Shown here: piece after piece, positions 30,698 through 40,815 of the stretch
How the letters are laid out: every line of letters starts with the position of its first letter
Numbering within the stretch: position 1 is the first letter of the stretch
Assembly: GCA_009746045.1 (NCBI GenBank)
Contig: RPFO01000080.1
Location: 2,138,315 to 2,179,314, forward strand
DNA: 41,000 nucleotides
Reading direction: 5' to 3'
Source of the DNA: Mesostigma viride
Lineage: Eukaryota > Streptophyta > Mesostigmatophyceae > Mesostigmatales > Mesostigmataceae
Made by a program: the position numbers and the translations under genes
Notes under the pieces: generated by a model
What the model saw: the letters and a program-made list of their open reading frames with translations, nothing else
Databases searched by the model: none
Told to the model about the DNA's origin: nothing

Positions 30698-32976
30698 CAG
30701 CTCACCGGGTTTAGATCCTCACCAGGCAAACACCTCGATTGGTTGGATTTCAAGTTTACACCTCACGCCGCATACGCACTACTTCTGGCACGCTCGCACA
30801 GGGGACGATGACCTTGACTTCGATGGCGGCGCACGAGCCCAGGGGAGCCACCCTCGCTGGACATGGGCAGGGGTGGGGACGATGATGTGGCCATGCAGGG
30901 TGGGGCCAGGGACACAGCACAAGGAGGAAAGCTAGCTAAAAGGGAGGTTAGTTCTTCTTGTTAGGCTAGTATTTGCCGGTCTTGTGGGGAGGACTGGGGG
31001 ACATGTCTGCCAGAATTATGGGTAAAAGCTGCAGCTTCATACCTCCAGAATACAAGAGGGATGGGGATACGCACGATTGCTGATGACCGGCAGGGTGCTC
31101 ACGCATCAGTGTTATTATGAACAGGACCTAAAGCCTAGCTTCTCAACCGGACGGAGAAAAATCGTGAAATTCTTGCAGCATGGAAGCCAAGAAGAAGAAC
31201 CGTCACACTCGATGAAAATAAGAAACCCAAAATTGCAAGTCTGAGCCAACTGCAGAGAACCTTGCTTGTAAAAACTGACAAGCATCACATCACACTGCTC
31301 ACTTGATGTCCAATCGTCCCAATAAGACTGGTAGGGAAGGCTCACAACATGAGGCAGCCAGATATGAAGTTATCATTTGCTCACTCATAGCGCAAAAAAG
31401 AACGGCGAGAGCTTCGTTGTCCAAAACTCTTTGCCAGATGGCGGGACAGGCGCGACTCTCAGAGTCCCTAGAGGATGAATTTCAGCCTCAACTCCGATCC
31501 GTGAAGACCGCCACTGGATCCTCATTGCCGTTAATACTCCTGCTATGCCGCTGCCCCGTGTCCAGGCCCAGATCTCTGCTTTTGTAAGTACGCATCTTAT
31601 GAACTGCCATGCAGGACGCGCGGGCCTACAACACCAAGAACGGCGAGCCTCCCTCCCACAATTTACACGCAGCCATACAGACGGGGTAGATCAACGCGAC
31701 AGCCACAGCATGCTGACAACCAATTTACTAGGATATCAAGGATTGCCTTTCCAGCGACTACATGTTTGCTAGCATTTTTATCACGTGTGCGGTGGTAATC
31801 TGCATGTCCTTGGCACAAAGCGATATTCTTATTGATTGCAGCGGACACAAAGCGATATTCTTATTGATTGCATGCGCAGGCATTAAAAAGCAGGCGCGTA
31901 CTTGCAGGAGTAGGGTAAATGCAAATGAACGCAAAGAGAGTCACAACGGGAGGATGTGCTGATATGTAACGCTCGTGTAAGGCCATGTTTGCATCCACGC
32001 CATGAACGACGTGGTGTCGCTCGTAAGGGCCCTAGACGCTCACCAGAGACTCTGGGTATGCGTTTGCCGCTGGCTCGCTCGGAAAAAGTACGCCGGCTGG
32101 CTCCAGTACGCTCCGAGTGTTTACAAACCAAATTTTGGCCACCAATGGAGATTTCCGGTCACGTGAGCAGGGAATTGGGCTCCCGGGATACGCCCCAGCA
32201 AAAGTGCGCCATTCTCAGGTCTTGCGCGACGTCGTGTGTGCCTGCGAAATCGCGCAGACTCTCGTAACCAGCGCACCGAGCGCACAGCCCACGGCGCCTG
32301 CCAATACAGAATGAAGCAGCGCCTGCCAACACAGAAATCAGAATGATGATTCCCCCATCATACATCGAAAACTGCCGCATGCATAACATGCATCGCGCGC
32401 GGCGCGGCGCATTTGTCAGGTGCTACAAGCCAGCCCAGATTCGTACGTAAGTAGGGTGAGCCTGGGTGAGAACGTAAATTTTGTCGTAAATATGAAGTCT
32501 AGCCTGAGTCTGTATCTACTGTAGCCCGCCTGCCCCGTGGCCCAACCCGTAAAGGCGTAAACGACTGCCAAGCAACAGGTTTCAGCTTCACTACTGCCCT
32601 GTGACAAGGTCAGCATGAATCTAGCTTGGCATAGCTTCGCCATAATTAAGTGCAACTTTAAGGTCACGCTTGAATTTCGCACAGCCAAGCTGCAATAGCG
32701 TGCTCTTTCTTCCCCTACGAGATAGACGCAGCATTTTCACGCCGAGCTGCGACAGGTTCCTAAGAATTTTCCAAGGTGAAATCATGGATGGCGGCACAGT
32801 CAATTAGCGTTACGTGTGTGCCTCCTTTCCCCGTCGGGGGACAGAAGAATGGTTGGAGTTCCGAACGCGTGGATCCGAAATCGCGCCCAGTTGGAAATGG
32901 GTCGTGAAGGATAGTTAGCAGGATACTTTCATGAGTGCGGTATTCTTCAGTTAACTTTTTATTATATCGAGTCAGA
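30698..32976. other. Divergent intergenic region between EsV-1-7 gene and PAF1
   Basis: About 2.3 kb between two divergently oriented genes, presumably with both promoters. No convincing gene, TATA box or conserved element is recognised. A 32-bp tandem duplication lies at 31814-31876. Open frames of 60-130 codons on both strands lack familiar domains. Confidence 0.4.
31814..31876. repeat. 32-bp tandem duplication
   Basis: CACAAAGCGATATTCTTATT occurs at 31814 and again at 31846, head to tail, followed in both cases by GATTGCA. Confidence 0.9.
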
Positions 32977-35900
32977 ATGGCGTCGGCCCAGCCACGGACA
33001 GGGGGGCCCAGCAGCTCACATCCAGTTGTAAAGCCCGGCCATGTCTCAAGTTCTAAGCACCACAGTTCCCGCGACGATGACAAAAGGAAGCATTCATCCG
33101 TGCCAGCCCGTGCGGTGGATGCCGCGCCTCCCAAGGAACCCAGCAAGGGCCTCCGGCGTCAAACTGCGTTTCTTTCCACCATTAGGTACTGCCCCTGACT
33201 CGCGTAACCCTGTCGAGTGGCCCTGTCGTGTTACCCGTGTCAGGTTTGATCTCCTCCTGTCGTCTGCTTCTATTTGTGATTCTTAATCTCCCACAAGCTT
33301 GTGCCACATGCCCGCGTTACATACTACACTTCGTCTCTGCACCCCGCGATGCCTCATGGTCTTTGGCACACCGTACCTTGTCCGTTTAGCCGGCAATAAT
33401 ACCTACTGCTAGTCACACTGGGACCTGCCGTTGGGACCTGCCTTCTGTGATAACCCGATGCTCGAGTCCACGTCAATCCTATGTTCTTGTCCCAGGACTA
33501 GGTAATTCAACCCCCTTTCGAGAAACGTTGCCCTTGTAAAGCCTAGTCATGCTGCATTCCAAAGCATCACGGATTCATCATCCGAAGCGTTGTGCGCCTG
33601 CATAAGCCTCTGAACCAAAGCCTTCTGCACCAGCATAGCCCTCTCTTCCAAAACCCGACGCGCCCGCATAAGCCTCTCGTCCAAAGCCTTCTGCACCTGC
33701 ATAAGCCTCTCAGCCAAAGCAGTCTGCGCCAGCATAAGCCTCTCTTCCAAAGCCTTCCTGGGCCTGCGGACGAATGTATGGCAAGAAAGGAGCCAATCTA
33801 GCAACTCTTTTTTCCGCACATAGTCATATGCCCTTGTCCAGCGTCGCCTTAGCACAGCTCTCATACCTTGCAACCTTGCAACAGCTACTACTGCTATTCA
33901 CCACACTGCTGTTGTTGCGGCCCCTGTCCCACACTAAAATTATCCCTGGCCCGGCACCTCTTGGCTAGAACGCTTGCACACGCACCGTTGACAACCATGC
34001 TTCCTTCACCACTGCTTTAACTGCTTCCTTCACCACTGCTTTAACTGTTTCCTTCACCACTGCTTTAACTGCTTCCTTCACCACTGCTTTAACTGCTTCC
34101 TTCACCACTGCTTTAACTGCTTCCTTCACCACGGCATTAACTGCTTCCTTCACCACTGCTTTAACTGCTTCCTTCACCACTGCTTTAACTGCTTCCTTCA
34201 TCACTGCTTTAACTGCTTCCTTCACCACGGCATTCGCTGCTTCCTTCACCACGGCATTAGCTGCTTCCTTCACCACAACACTGCCGCACGCATCATCACT
34301 GCCTTGTTTCCCCCTGCAGGTTCCGCAACAAATGCTATGCTCTTAGTCTTTGTTGAAATGCTTGCATATGCACCGTTAATAACCAAAGCACGCTAACAAC
34401 CAGAGCACGCTAACAACGAGAGCATGCTAAAGTACCACCGCCCTCTCCATCGCAACCGCGCCCCCCTTGCCCCCTGCAGGTTCCGCAGTGGACCTCTTTC
34501 GTCCTGTCTTGGTTAAACTGCTAAAATCAAAATCTTTCTCTCTTGAATATGCTCTGCTAACACCCGCTGTCTCAACCATCGCAACCGCCTCGCATCGCCC
34601 TCGGCAGGTTCCGCAATGAGCTGCCCGAGGTGCCTGTTGAGCCCAAGTTCCTCAAGCTGCCCTTCAACAAGGACAAGTGAGTGCCATGCTATCTTTAGCA
34701 CCGTGCTAATCTATTATTTGGCAGGGGTATGAGGAAAGGGGGGTCCTCAACCTCCCCTTCAACAAGGACAAGTGAGTCGATACGAATGAGCTCGTGCTGG
34801 CCTTCCACTCGTGTAGCCCACAGATGTTGTCATGGTCAATCAAGCATGGTGCATGGTCACTCTAGCGCTTGGCATGTTGCATTAGAGAGGGGGGCCGCCG
34901 TATGCCGCCCTTTGACAAGGACAAGTGATTGGCATGCAACTCTTAGCACCGTGTTAAGTTATTGTTTTGAATGGTTTATGGGGAAAAGGGGCTTCCTCAA
35001 GCTTCCCTTCCACGAGGAGCAAGTGAGTGCGGCATGCTGTACTAAGTGTCACGCTCATTTAGTGTTGGTTCATGGGAACAGGGGGTTCGCTGGGCTGACT
35101 TTTAGCGAGGACAGTTGAGCGTGGCATGCCTGAAAGTGAGTGTGTCAGCCTACTTCTTGTTGTATCGCACCCACAGTTGGGCCTGCAGCATGATGACAGA
35201 GTCCTCGGTTGTCTGCTCGCTTGAGGCAGTGCGAGGGAAGCTAGGGTGCGCTCCCTCCCTCTCGCTGAGGGAAGCTAGGGCGCGCTCCCTCCCTCTTGCT
35301 GAGGGAGGCTAGGGTGCGCTCCCTCCCTCTCGCTGAGGGAAGCTAGGGCGCGCTCCCTCCCTCTTGCTGAGGGAGGCTAGGGCGCGCTCCCTCCCTCTTG
35401 CTGTGTTTAGGGGTTGAAGGTTCCTTTATTGGTACCCACGTGACGCAGTCTACAAGCTTTTATTTGTGGATGCCTAAACGTTCCTGCCGTGGTCCTTCTG
35501 ATGGGGTTCGGGATGGAAGCGTACCCAACCTTGGGTTACTGGGGAATGCGATGCCTGCTCCTTATTGGCGTACTAATCAGGCTCGGTGATGCAGAGGGAG
35601 GGTCTAGCGCTTGCATTGCTGATAAAGCGGCGTGCGGGGCTGAATCATCCATGCAGAAGCAGAGCTAAAGTTCGTAGCTCTTTGATTATGTGTCAATTAA
35701 TGGTGGTAAGTATCAATTAATGTATGTACTGTTGATACGTGATTGTTGTCCATTCTTAGTTCCTAGTACTTTGTAGCATCTGCCAGTAGTAGGTGGGCCC
35801 CTGTTTGGAATGCCGCGATGCATATTGAAATTCCAAGACCTGCATCTGAATCTACAGTTGGTATGTTCCATGCGTGCCCCTGTGAATGCCACGTTGCTCC

Positions 35901-38900
35901 CCATCCCATCCATCCAAATGGACATACATGTTGTGTAATTTAAGTGGCAAAATGTATCGTTTGTAAGTGGTGGTATCGTTGTAAAATGAGGACTGCTGTT
36001 TTTGTTCGTTTTCAGGAACTTGATAACGCTGTTTGTAACATATGGATTCACATGCTTTAAGTAACATGTATATAATTTTATGTCTGCTGCTGCCTTTGGT
36101 CCCACCCCGACACCCCCAATACCCACCCCCCCTCCACCACCGCCACCACCACCACCACCAATGCCATCAACACCAACACCCCACCGCATCCACGCCCTGG
36201 CCAGGCTATGCTCGTACCAGGTGACCACGTTAGAGAAGAACTTCAAGCATGACCTGGTGGTGGAGCCCGATCTGGGTATCCCCATCCAGCTAATGAATTT
36301 TGACATCTGGTGAGCTAACTATTCATGTCGGGAATGTCGGGAATGTGGGGAATGTGGGGAATGTGGGGAATGTCGGGAATGTCGGGAATGTCGGGATGTC
36401 GGGGATGTCGGGGATGTCGGGGATGTCGGGGATGTCGGGGATGTCGGGGATGTCGGGGATGTCGGGGATGTCGGGGATGTCGGGGATGTCGGGGATGTCG
36501 GGGATGTCGGGGATGTCGGGGATGTCGGGGATGTCGGGGATGTCGGGGATGTCGGGGATGTCGGGGATGTCGGGGATGTCGGGGATGTCGGGAATGTCGG
36601 GGATGTCGGGGATGTCGAGAATGTCGGGAATGTCGGGAATGTCGGGAATGTCGGGAATGTCGGGAATGTCGGGAATGTCGGGAATGTCGGGAATGTCGGG
36701 AATGTCGGGAATATCGGGAATGTCGGGAATGTCGGGAATGTCGGGAATGTCGGGAATGTGGGGAATGTGGGGAATGTCGGGAATGTCGGGAATGTCGGGA
36801 ATGTCGGGAATGTCGGGAATGTCGGGAATGTCGGGAATGTCGGGAATGTCGGGAATGTCGGGAATGTCGGGAATGTCGGGAATGTCGGGGATGTCGGGGA
36901 TGTCGGGGATGTCGGGGATGTCGGGGATGTCGGGGATGTCGGGGATGTCGGGAATGTCGGGGATGTCGGGGATGTCGAGAATGTCGGGAATGTCGGGAAT
37001 GTCGGGAATGTCGGGAATGTCGGGAATGTCGGGAATGTCGGGAATGTCGGGAATGTCGGGAATGTCGGGAATATCGGGAATGTCGGGAATGTCGGGAATG
37101 TCGGGAATGTCGGGAATGTCGGGGATGTCGGGAATGTCGGGAATGTCGGGAATGTCGGGAATGTCGGGAATGTGGGGAATGTGGGGAATGTCGGGAATGT
37201 CGGGAATGTCGGGAATGTCGGGAATGTCGGGAATGTCGGGAATGTCGGGAATGTCGGGAATGTCGGGAATGTCGGGAATGTCGGGAATGTCGGGAATGTC
37301 GGGAATGTCGGGAATGTCGGGAATGTCGGGAATGTCGGGAATGTCGGGAATGTCGGGAATGTCGGGAATGTCGGGAATGTCGGGAATGTCGGGAATGTCG
37401 GGAATGTCGGGAATGTCGGGAATGTCGGGATGTCGGGGATGTCGGGATGTCGGGGATGTCGGGGATGTCGGGGATGTCGGGGATGTCGGGGATGTCGGGG
37501 ATGTCGGGGATGTCGGGGATGTCGGGAATGTCGGGAATGTCGGGAATGTCGGGAATGTCGGGGATGTCGGGAAGTGTTATTGAAGGTCATATTGTTCAAG
37601 TTTGACATGTGCTGGGTGGCCTGGATATCCCCATTGAGATGATCAACTTCATTGAGATGATCAAATCGGAGTGAGCACATCCTTGCTTGTATGTATTAAA
37701 CTCTTTTTTTTTTTAAGTCAACCAAACGATGCACCCTGATCTTCCCATCCACCCCAAGACCACCCACCCACCCACCCACCCACCCACCCACCCACCCACC
37801 CACCCACCCACCCACCCACCCACCCACCCACCCACCCACCCACCCACCCACCCACCCACCCACCCACCCACCCACCCACCCACCCACCCACCCACCCACC
37901 CACCCACCCACCCACCCACCCACCCACCCACCCTCCCACCCTCCAACCCATAAACCAACCAAGCAATCAAACAAAAATCCAAACCCAAAAACATATACAA
38001 GTATCCATCCAACCAGCCAACCTTCACCCTGTCCCCGCGCCCCTCGCCCCGGCAGGGACCCCAAGAAGTACCCCCAGGAGCTCCACCCTGCAGACGCGGC
38101 GCTCCTCGAGGACGATGACCTGGCGCCCGCTGACGGCAAGCCAGGTAGCAAGCGGGCGCCGGGCACGACCCCCGCGCCGGTGGAGCGGGCACGCATCGAT
38201 CGTGGTTGGCTGCTGGCGACGTCTTATATATCCAACGACACGGGCGACCGGTCCGCCAAGCTGGTACGTGTGTTAGTATGCAACAAGGGTGTCTTGCGTT
38301 TGCTCCCATGCTGCACGTTTCCAACCACACGGGCGACATATACACCAAGCTGATGCGACAAGCCGTGTTGAATCGCATGCCACGGTAAGGGTCTTCAACA
38401 CATTCGCGGCCTTCAGCGACATTTGCCAGCGTTGAACAACGTGGGAGGGGTTTCACATGTCAGCGTCAACGACGTGGGAGGGGGGTGAACCCTTGGGCTT
38501 TGGGGGCATTGGGGGGGGGTTCAAGTGGGTCAGTTGGTAGCGTTTGGGGTCGGACACATCCATGACCATATGACCACGTCCTTCATCTCCAACGACACGC
38601 CCTTTATCTCCAACGACACAGGCGACCAGTCGGCCAATCTGGTAGGCAATGAATGCTAGTAGGCAGCGAGCGGTGTGTGATATTTATAGTGCCTTGTGTT
38701 GGTCCCCTGTTGTATCAGTTTATATCATGTTGCGTGTGCCAGTAGGCGAAGAAGTGCACTGGATGCTGTCTAGTGCTGACTTATATGGTGTTGCGTGTGC
38801 CAGTAGGCAAAGAAGTGCACTGGATACTGTCTAGTGCTGACTTATATCGTGTTGCGTGTGCCAGTAGGCAAAGAAGTGCACTGGATGCTGTCTAGTGCTG

Positions 38901-40395
38901 ACTTATATCGTGTTGCGTGTGCCAGTAGGCAAAGAAGTGCACTGGATACTATCTAGTGCTGACAGTGGCAGGCACGAGAGGCGCTAGTGTCGAGAATCGC
39001 TCCAAAGCCGTTCCCTGTATGACATGGGTGCGGTCCTTCCAGTGACCTAATTATTATCCTGCCGTGGTGGCCTTTCCACCGTGCAGGATCGCGGCATCAA
39101 TGAGAAGCGCGACTAGACGGTGTTTAGTTATGATTGCTGTATCGTGAAATTTTGGTGGCAGACTGGATTCGAGCACAGGACCTATTGCGCTATTTCGCGA
39201 AGATAGTGGTCTCCTGACCTTGCATACTCAAGAGTGGATACGCCGACATCATAGTGTCCTTGCCATCCGTTTGGCTTGCGTGACGTGTACCAGGACAGCG
39301 GCATCTGCGAGAAGCGCTGAAAGCATCTACAAGAAGCGCTACAAGACTGTCACACATAGTTATGGTGTATACACTGACTTTGCCTCTTGCCTCGACACTA
39401 CACAATGACCTTACAGTGACCTTATTATGACCTTATGGCCGTCCTTGCTTCCATCATGCAGGATCGCGGCCTCAACGAGAAGCGCTACAAGTCGATGAAG
39501 GCGCGTGAGCAGCTGGCGGCGCAGGAGCTGGGGGATGTGGACGAACGGTGGGTGGGGCAGGGTGATGGGGGCATTTATTGAAAAAATTTCATGACCTTGC
39601 AGTGGGCGGTAAGGAGCGAAGAAGCCAGCCGGGGTGGATGAGCGGTGGGTGGGGTAGCTCCAAAGGGGGGACATAGTGGGTGGGGAAGGGTGGTAGGGGT
39701 TACAGGGGTTATAAACAATATAGCACGGGCCGAGGGCGGTTTTGGATGCAGGAGCAGGCGGGTGTGGATGAGCGATAGCGAGAATAGGTGGGGAAGTTTG
39801 ACAGCATTTATAGGATAGAGGCACGGAACATGTTATAGCAAAGAATAGGTGGGGAAGTTTGACAGCATCTATAGGATACAGGCACGGACCGTGTTATAGC
39901 CATGCAGAGGAAGTGGCAACACATGGGCAAGATTTTCACAACCCTTCAATAGGCTTATCTAGCAAAAAAAGGGGGGTGCCTGGCAAAGCTGTAGGGTGGG
40001 CAGCGCGGGAGCAGGCAGGCGTGGACAGGCGGTGGGTTGGTTGGCGATGGTGGGTTGATGGGTGGGTGAAGTGGCAGTTGAAGAAGCACAGGATTCATGG
40101 ATGGATGGGTGGGGGTGGGGTTGGGGGGGCGGCTGGGCGGGTGGTTGTGGCTGATCATGCATACAACGTCACGCATATTCACACACCTGTGCTTATGTGT
40201 CCTGTGCTTGTATGTCCTGTGCTTGTATATCCTGTGCTTGTATGTCCTTGATCGCATGACCGTCATCCACCGCAGCACCACGCGTGTGCGGTTGATCGAG
40301 GAAACCTTCCGCAAGGCGAAGGAGCCTCCCGTCCACGCAACCAACCCCTCGCTCACCGCGGTGGAGGTCTACCCGGTGCTGCCCTTCGTGGAGCG
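32977..40395 (+). CDS. PAF1: PAF1, Paf1-complex subunit (5' six exons; continues past window)
   Basis: PAF1 is a core subunit of the nuclear Paf1 complex, which travels with RNA polymerase II and promotes elongation and co-transcriptional histone modification. Exons by phase-consistent GT-AG junctions: 32977-33185, 34608-34676, 36205-36309, 38056-38263, 39462-39547, 40276-40395, giving 265 codons plus two bases. Diagnostic matches, in order: FRNELPEVPVEPKFLKLPF (exon 2); VTTLEKNFKHDLVVEPDLGI (exon 3); HPADAALLEDD (exon 4); LIEETFRKAKEPP with AVEVYPVLPF (exon 6). These parallel the human order FRNSLPDIPFDPKF-like, TSLEKQHKHDLLTEPDLGV, LDPADEKLLEEE, AIEKTFEDAQ and PVEVMPVFPDF. Exon 1 is a Ser/Lys-rich leader starting at the first in-frame ATG (AGAATGG context). 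Introns 1-5 are 0.7-1.7 kb, unusually repeat-rich, and contain decayed copies of exon edges. The C-terminal part lies beyond 41000. Confidence 0.92.
33591..33765. repeat. 33-bp tandem repeat in PAF1 intron 1
   Basis: Five units of about 33 bp with the word CCAAAGCCTTCTGCACC and variants. On the minus strand the array is open and reads as an 11-residue repeat of the type AL-ERLM-hydrophobic/charged, inside a 108-codon frame (33547-33873). Confidence 0.85.
33998..34277. repeat. 24-bp tandem repeat in PAF1 intron 1
   Basis: About eleven units of 24 bp built on CTGCTTCCTTCACCACTGCT. On the minus strand it is open and reads as the 8-residue repeat VVKEAVKA, in a 103-codon frame (33965-34276). Units differ by single bases. 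Confidence 0.9.
34304..34500 (+). repeat. Decayed copies of the exon 2 acceptor edge
   Basis: CCTGCAGGTTCCGCAACAAA (34312-34331) and CCCTGCAGGTTCCGCAGTGG (34473-34492) repeat the true acceptor-exon junction CGGCAGGTTCCGCAATGAG at 34602-34620. Surrounding words also recur (GCTTGCA-ATGCACCGTTAA-AACC at 34353 and GCTTGCACACGCACCGTTGA at 33972). They are not open beyond a few codons, so I treat them as intronic echoes. Confidence 0.75.
34723..35135 (+). repeat. Decayed copies of the exon 2 donor edge
   Basis: The true junction is CCCTTCAACAAGGACAAGTGAG at 34661-34681 (exon end at 34676). Echoes follow: CCCTTCAACAAGGACAAGTG (34756-34775), CCCTTTGACAAGGACAAGTG (about 34909-34928), CCCTTCCACGAGGAGCAAGT (about 35004-35023) and a weak GCGAGGACAGTTGAG (about 35105). 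Each is followed by GGCATGC or GCCATGC words and a CTTAGCACCGTG-like segment, as after the real donor. Confidence 0.8.
35238..35402. repeat. 34-bp tandem repeat in PAF1 intron 2
   Basis: About five units of 34 bp based on AGCTAGGGCGCGCTCCCTCC with CTCTTGCTGAGGG. The array alternates CGCGCT/TGCGCT and TTGCT/TCGCT variants, suggesting a higher-order two-unit pattern. Confidence 0.85.
36325..37575. repeat. 9-bp minisatellite, about 140 units, in PAF1 intron 3
   Basis: GGGAATGTC and GGGGATGTC units (one purine change) fill almost the whole intron. Occasional GGGAATGTG, GAGAATGTC and GGGAATATC variants occur, and two 8-bp units lie near 37430-37445. A block of about 300 bp (36590-36890) is repeated at 36950-37250, showing higher-order duplication. 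No stop appears in several frames, so very long but spurious open frames exist on both strands. Confidence 0.95.
37609..37676 (+). repeat. Decayed copy of the exon 3 donor edge
   Basis: GGCCTGGATATCCCCATTGA, then GATGATCAACTTC and GGAGTGAGC, parallels the real exon 3 end (CTGGGTATCCCCATCCAGCT, AATGAATTTTGAC, TGGTGAGC at 36273-36315). Within the echo, CATTGAGATGATCAA is duplicated. Confidence 0.7.
37759..37938. repeat. CCCA tetranucleotide array in PAF1 intron 3
   Basis: About 44 uninterrupted CCCA units, reading TGGG on the minus strand. Long G3-containing repeats of this type can form G-quadruplexes on the non-template or template strand. Followed by a pyrimidine-rich stretch and the exon 4 acceptor. 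Confidence 0.95.
38318..38650 (+). repeat. Decayed copies of the exon 4 donor edge
   Basis: The real end has TCCAACGACACGGGCGACCG, then GTCCGCCAAGCTGGTACGT (38231-38269). Echoes: TCCAACCACACGGGCGACAT then ACACCAAGCTGATGCG (about 38320-38357); TCATCTCCAACGACACG (about 38584); and TCTCCAACGACACAGGCGAC then CAGTCGGCCAATCTGGTAGG (about 38606-38645). Confidence 0.8.
38690..38965. repeat. 61-bp tandem repeat in PAF1 intron 4
   Basis: Four units with the words AGTAGGCAAAGAAGTGCACT and GTCTAGTGCTGACTTATAT. AGTAGGC starts lie at 38741, 38802, 38863 and 38924. Confidence 0.9.
39042..39360 (+). repeat. Decayed copies of the exon 5 acceptor edge
   Basis: The segment from about 39042 to 39118 (CAGTGACCTAATTATTATCC, then TGCAGGATCGCGGCATCAAT, GAGAAGCGCGACTAG) parallels the real intron end and exon 5 start (39412-39490: CAGTGACCTTATTATGACC, TGCAGGATCGCGGCCTCAAC, GAGAAGCGCTACAAG). 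It carries an in-frame stop. A weaker echo lies at 39292-39350 (CAGCGGCATCTGCGAGAAGC, then AAGAAGCGCTACAAGAC). Confidence 0.85.
39637..40040 (+). repeat. Decayed copies of the exon 5 donor edge
   Basis: The real junction is GATGTGGACGAACGGTGGGT at 39534-39553. Echoes: GGTGGATGAGCGGTGGGTGG (about 39634-39653), GTGTGGATGAGCGATAGCG (about 39761) and GCGTGGACAGGCGGTGGGTT (about 40019-40038). A separate ~60-bp pair (AGAATAGGTGGGGAAGTTTG) is tandemly repeated at 39781-39900. Confidence 0.75.
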
Positions 40396-40559
40396 GTGAG
40401 TGACCAATTCTGTTTCAGCAGGCTATTGTTGGCCTTCCCCACCCAAGTGGTGATCATTTCTGTTTTAGTATCGAAGTGTTGGCCGTCCCTCCAAAGTGTC
40501 AAATGGCTAGTTTGCAGCCTGTGCAGTCTACATTCGTGTAGTTTACGTGGTCTAGGGCT

Positions 40560-40815
40560 GAGCGGTTCTGCGATTTATGGAGCGGTAACTCCATAGAGGT
40601 GGATAATTGGTCTTAGTGGTCGACAAGTGCAGGTCTTGGTAATAACTGAAACTAACTGTAACTAGTTGAATCCTAGCCATGGTGCCCGGTGCTGCCCTTT
40701 GGGGAGCAGGGAGTGGCTATCTACTTTGGTCTTATAGTCATACCCCTATCCATCAATAGGTCGAGGATGGGTGGAGGTCTACCCAGTGCTGCCTTTGGGG
40801 AGCGGGGAGTGGTCT
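40560..40815 (+). repeat. Decayed copies of the exon 6 donor edge
   Basis: The real end is GAGGTCTACCCGGTGCTGCC, then CTTCGTGGAGCGGTGAGTG (40365-40402). Echoes: ATGGAGCGGTAACTCC (about 40577), CCCGGTGCTGCCCTTTGGGG then AGCAGGGAGTGG (40685-40716), and GAGGTCTACCCAGTGCTGCC then TTTGGGGAGCGGGGAGTGG (40773-40811). Confidence 0.85.

Noticed and set aside
35470-35560. Possible 5S rRNA-like fragment on the minus strand (CATCCCGAACCCCATCAGAA)
   Set aside because: Only about 20 bases resemble 5S; the internal promoter boxes and the remaining helices are absent.
36300-37680. Open frames of 290-450 codons on both strands (Met-Ser-Gly, Cys-Arg-Glu, Phe-Pro-Thr type repeats)
   Set aside because: They are the translation of a 9-bp minisatellite lying inside a PAF1 intron, open only because the unit has no stop.
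37696-38456. Long minus-strand frames with Gly-Gly-Trp-Val repeats and plus-strand Thr-His-Pro repeats
   Set aside because: Translations of the CCCA array; the plus strand continues into the recognised PAF1 exon 4.
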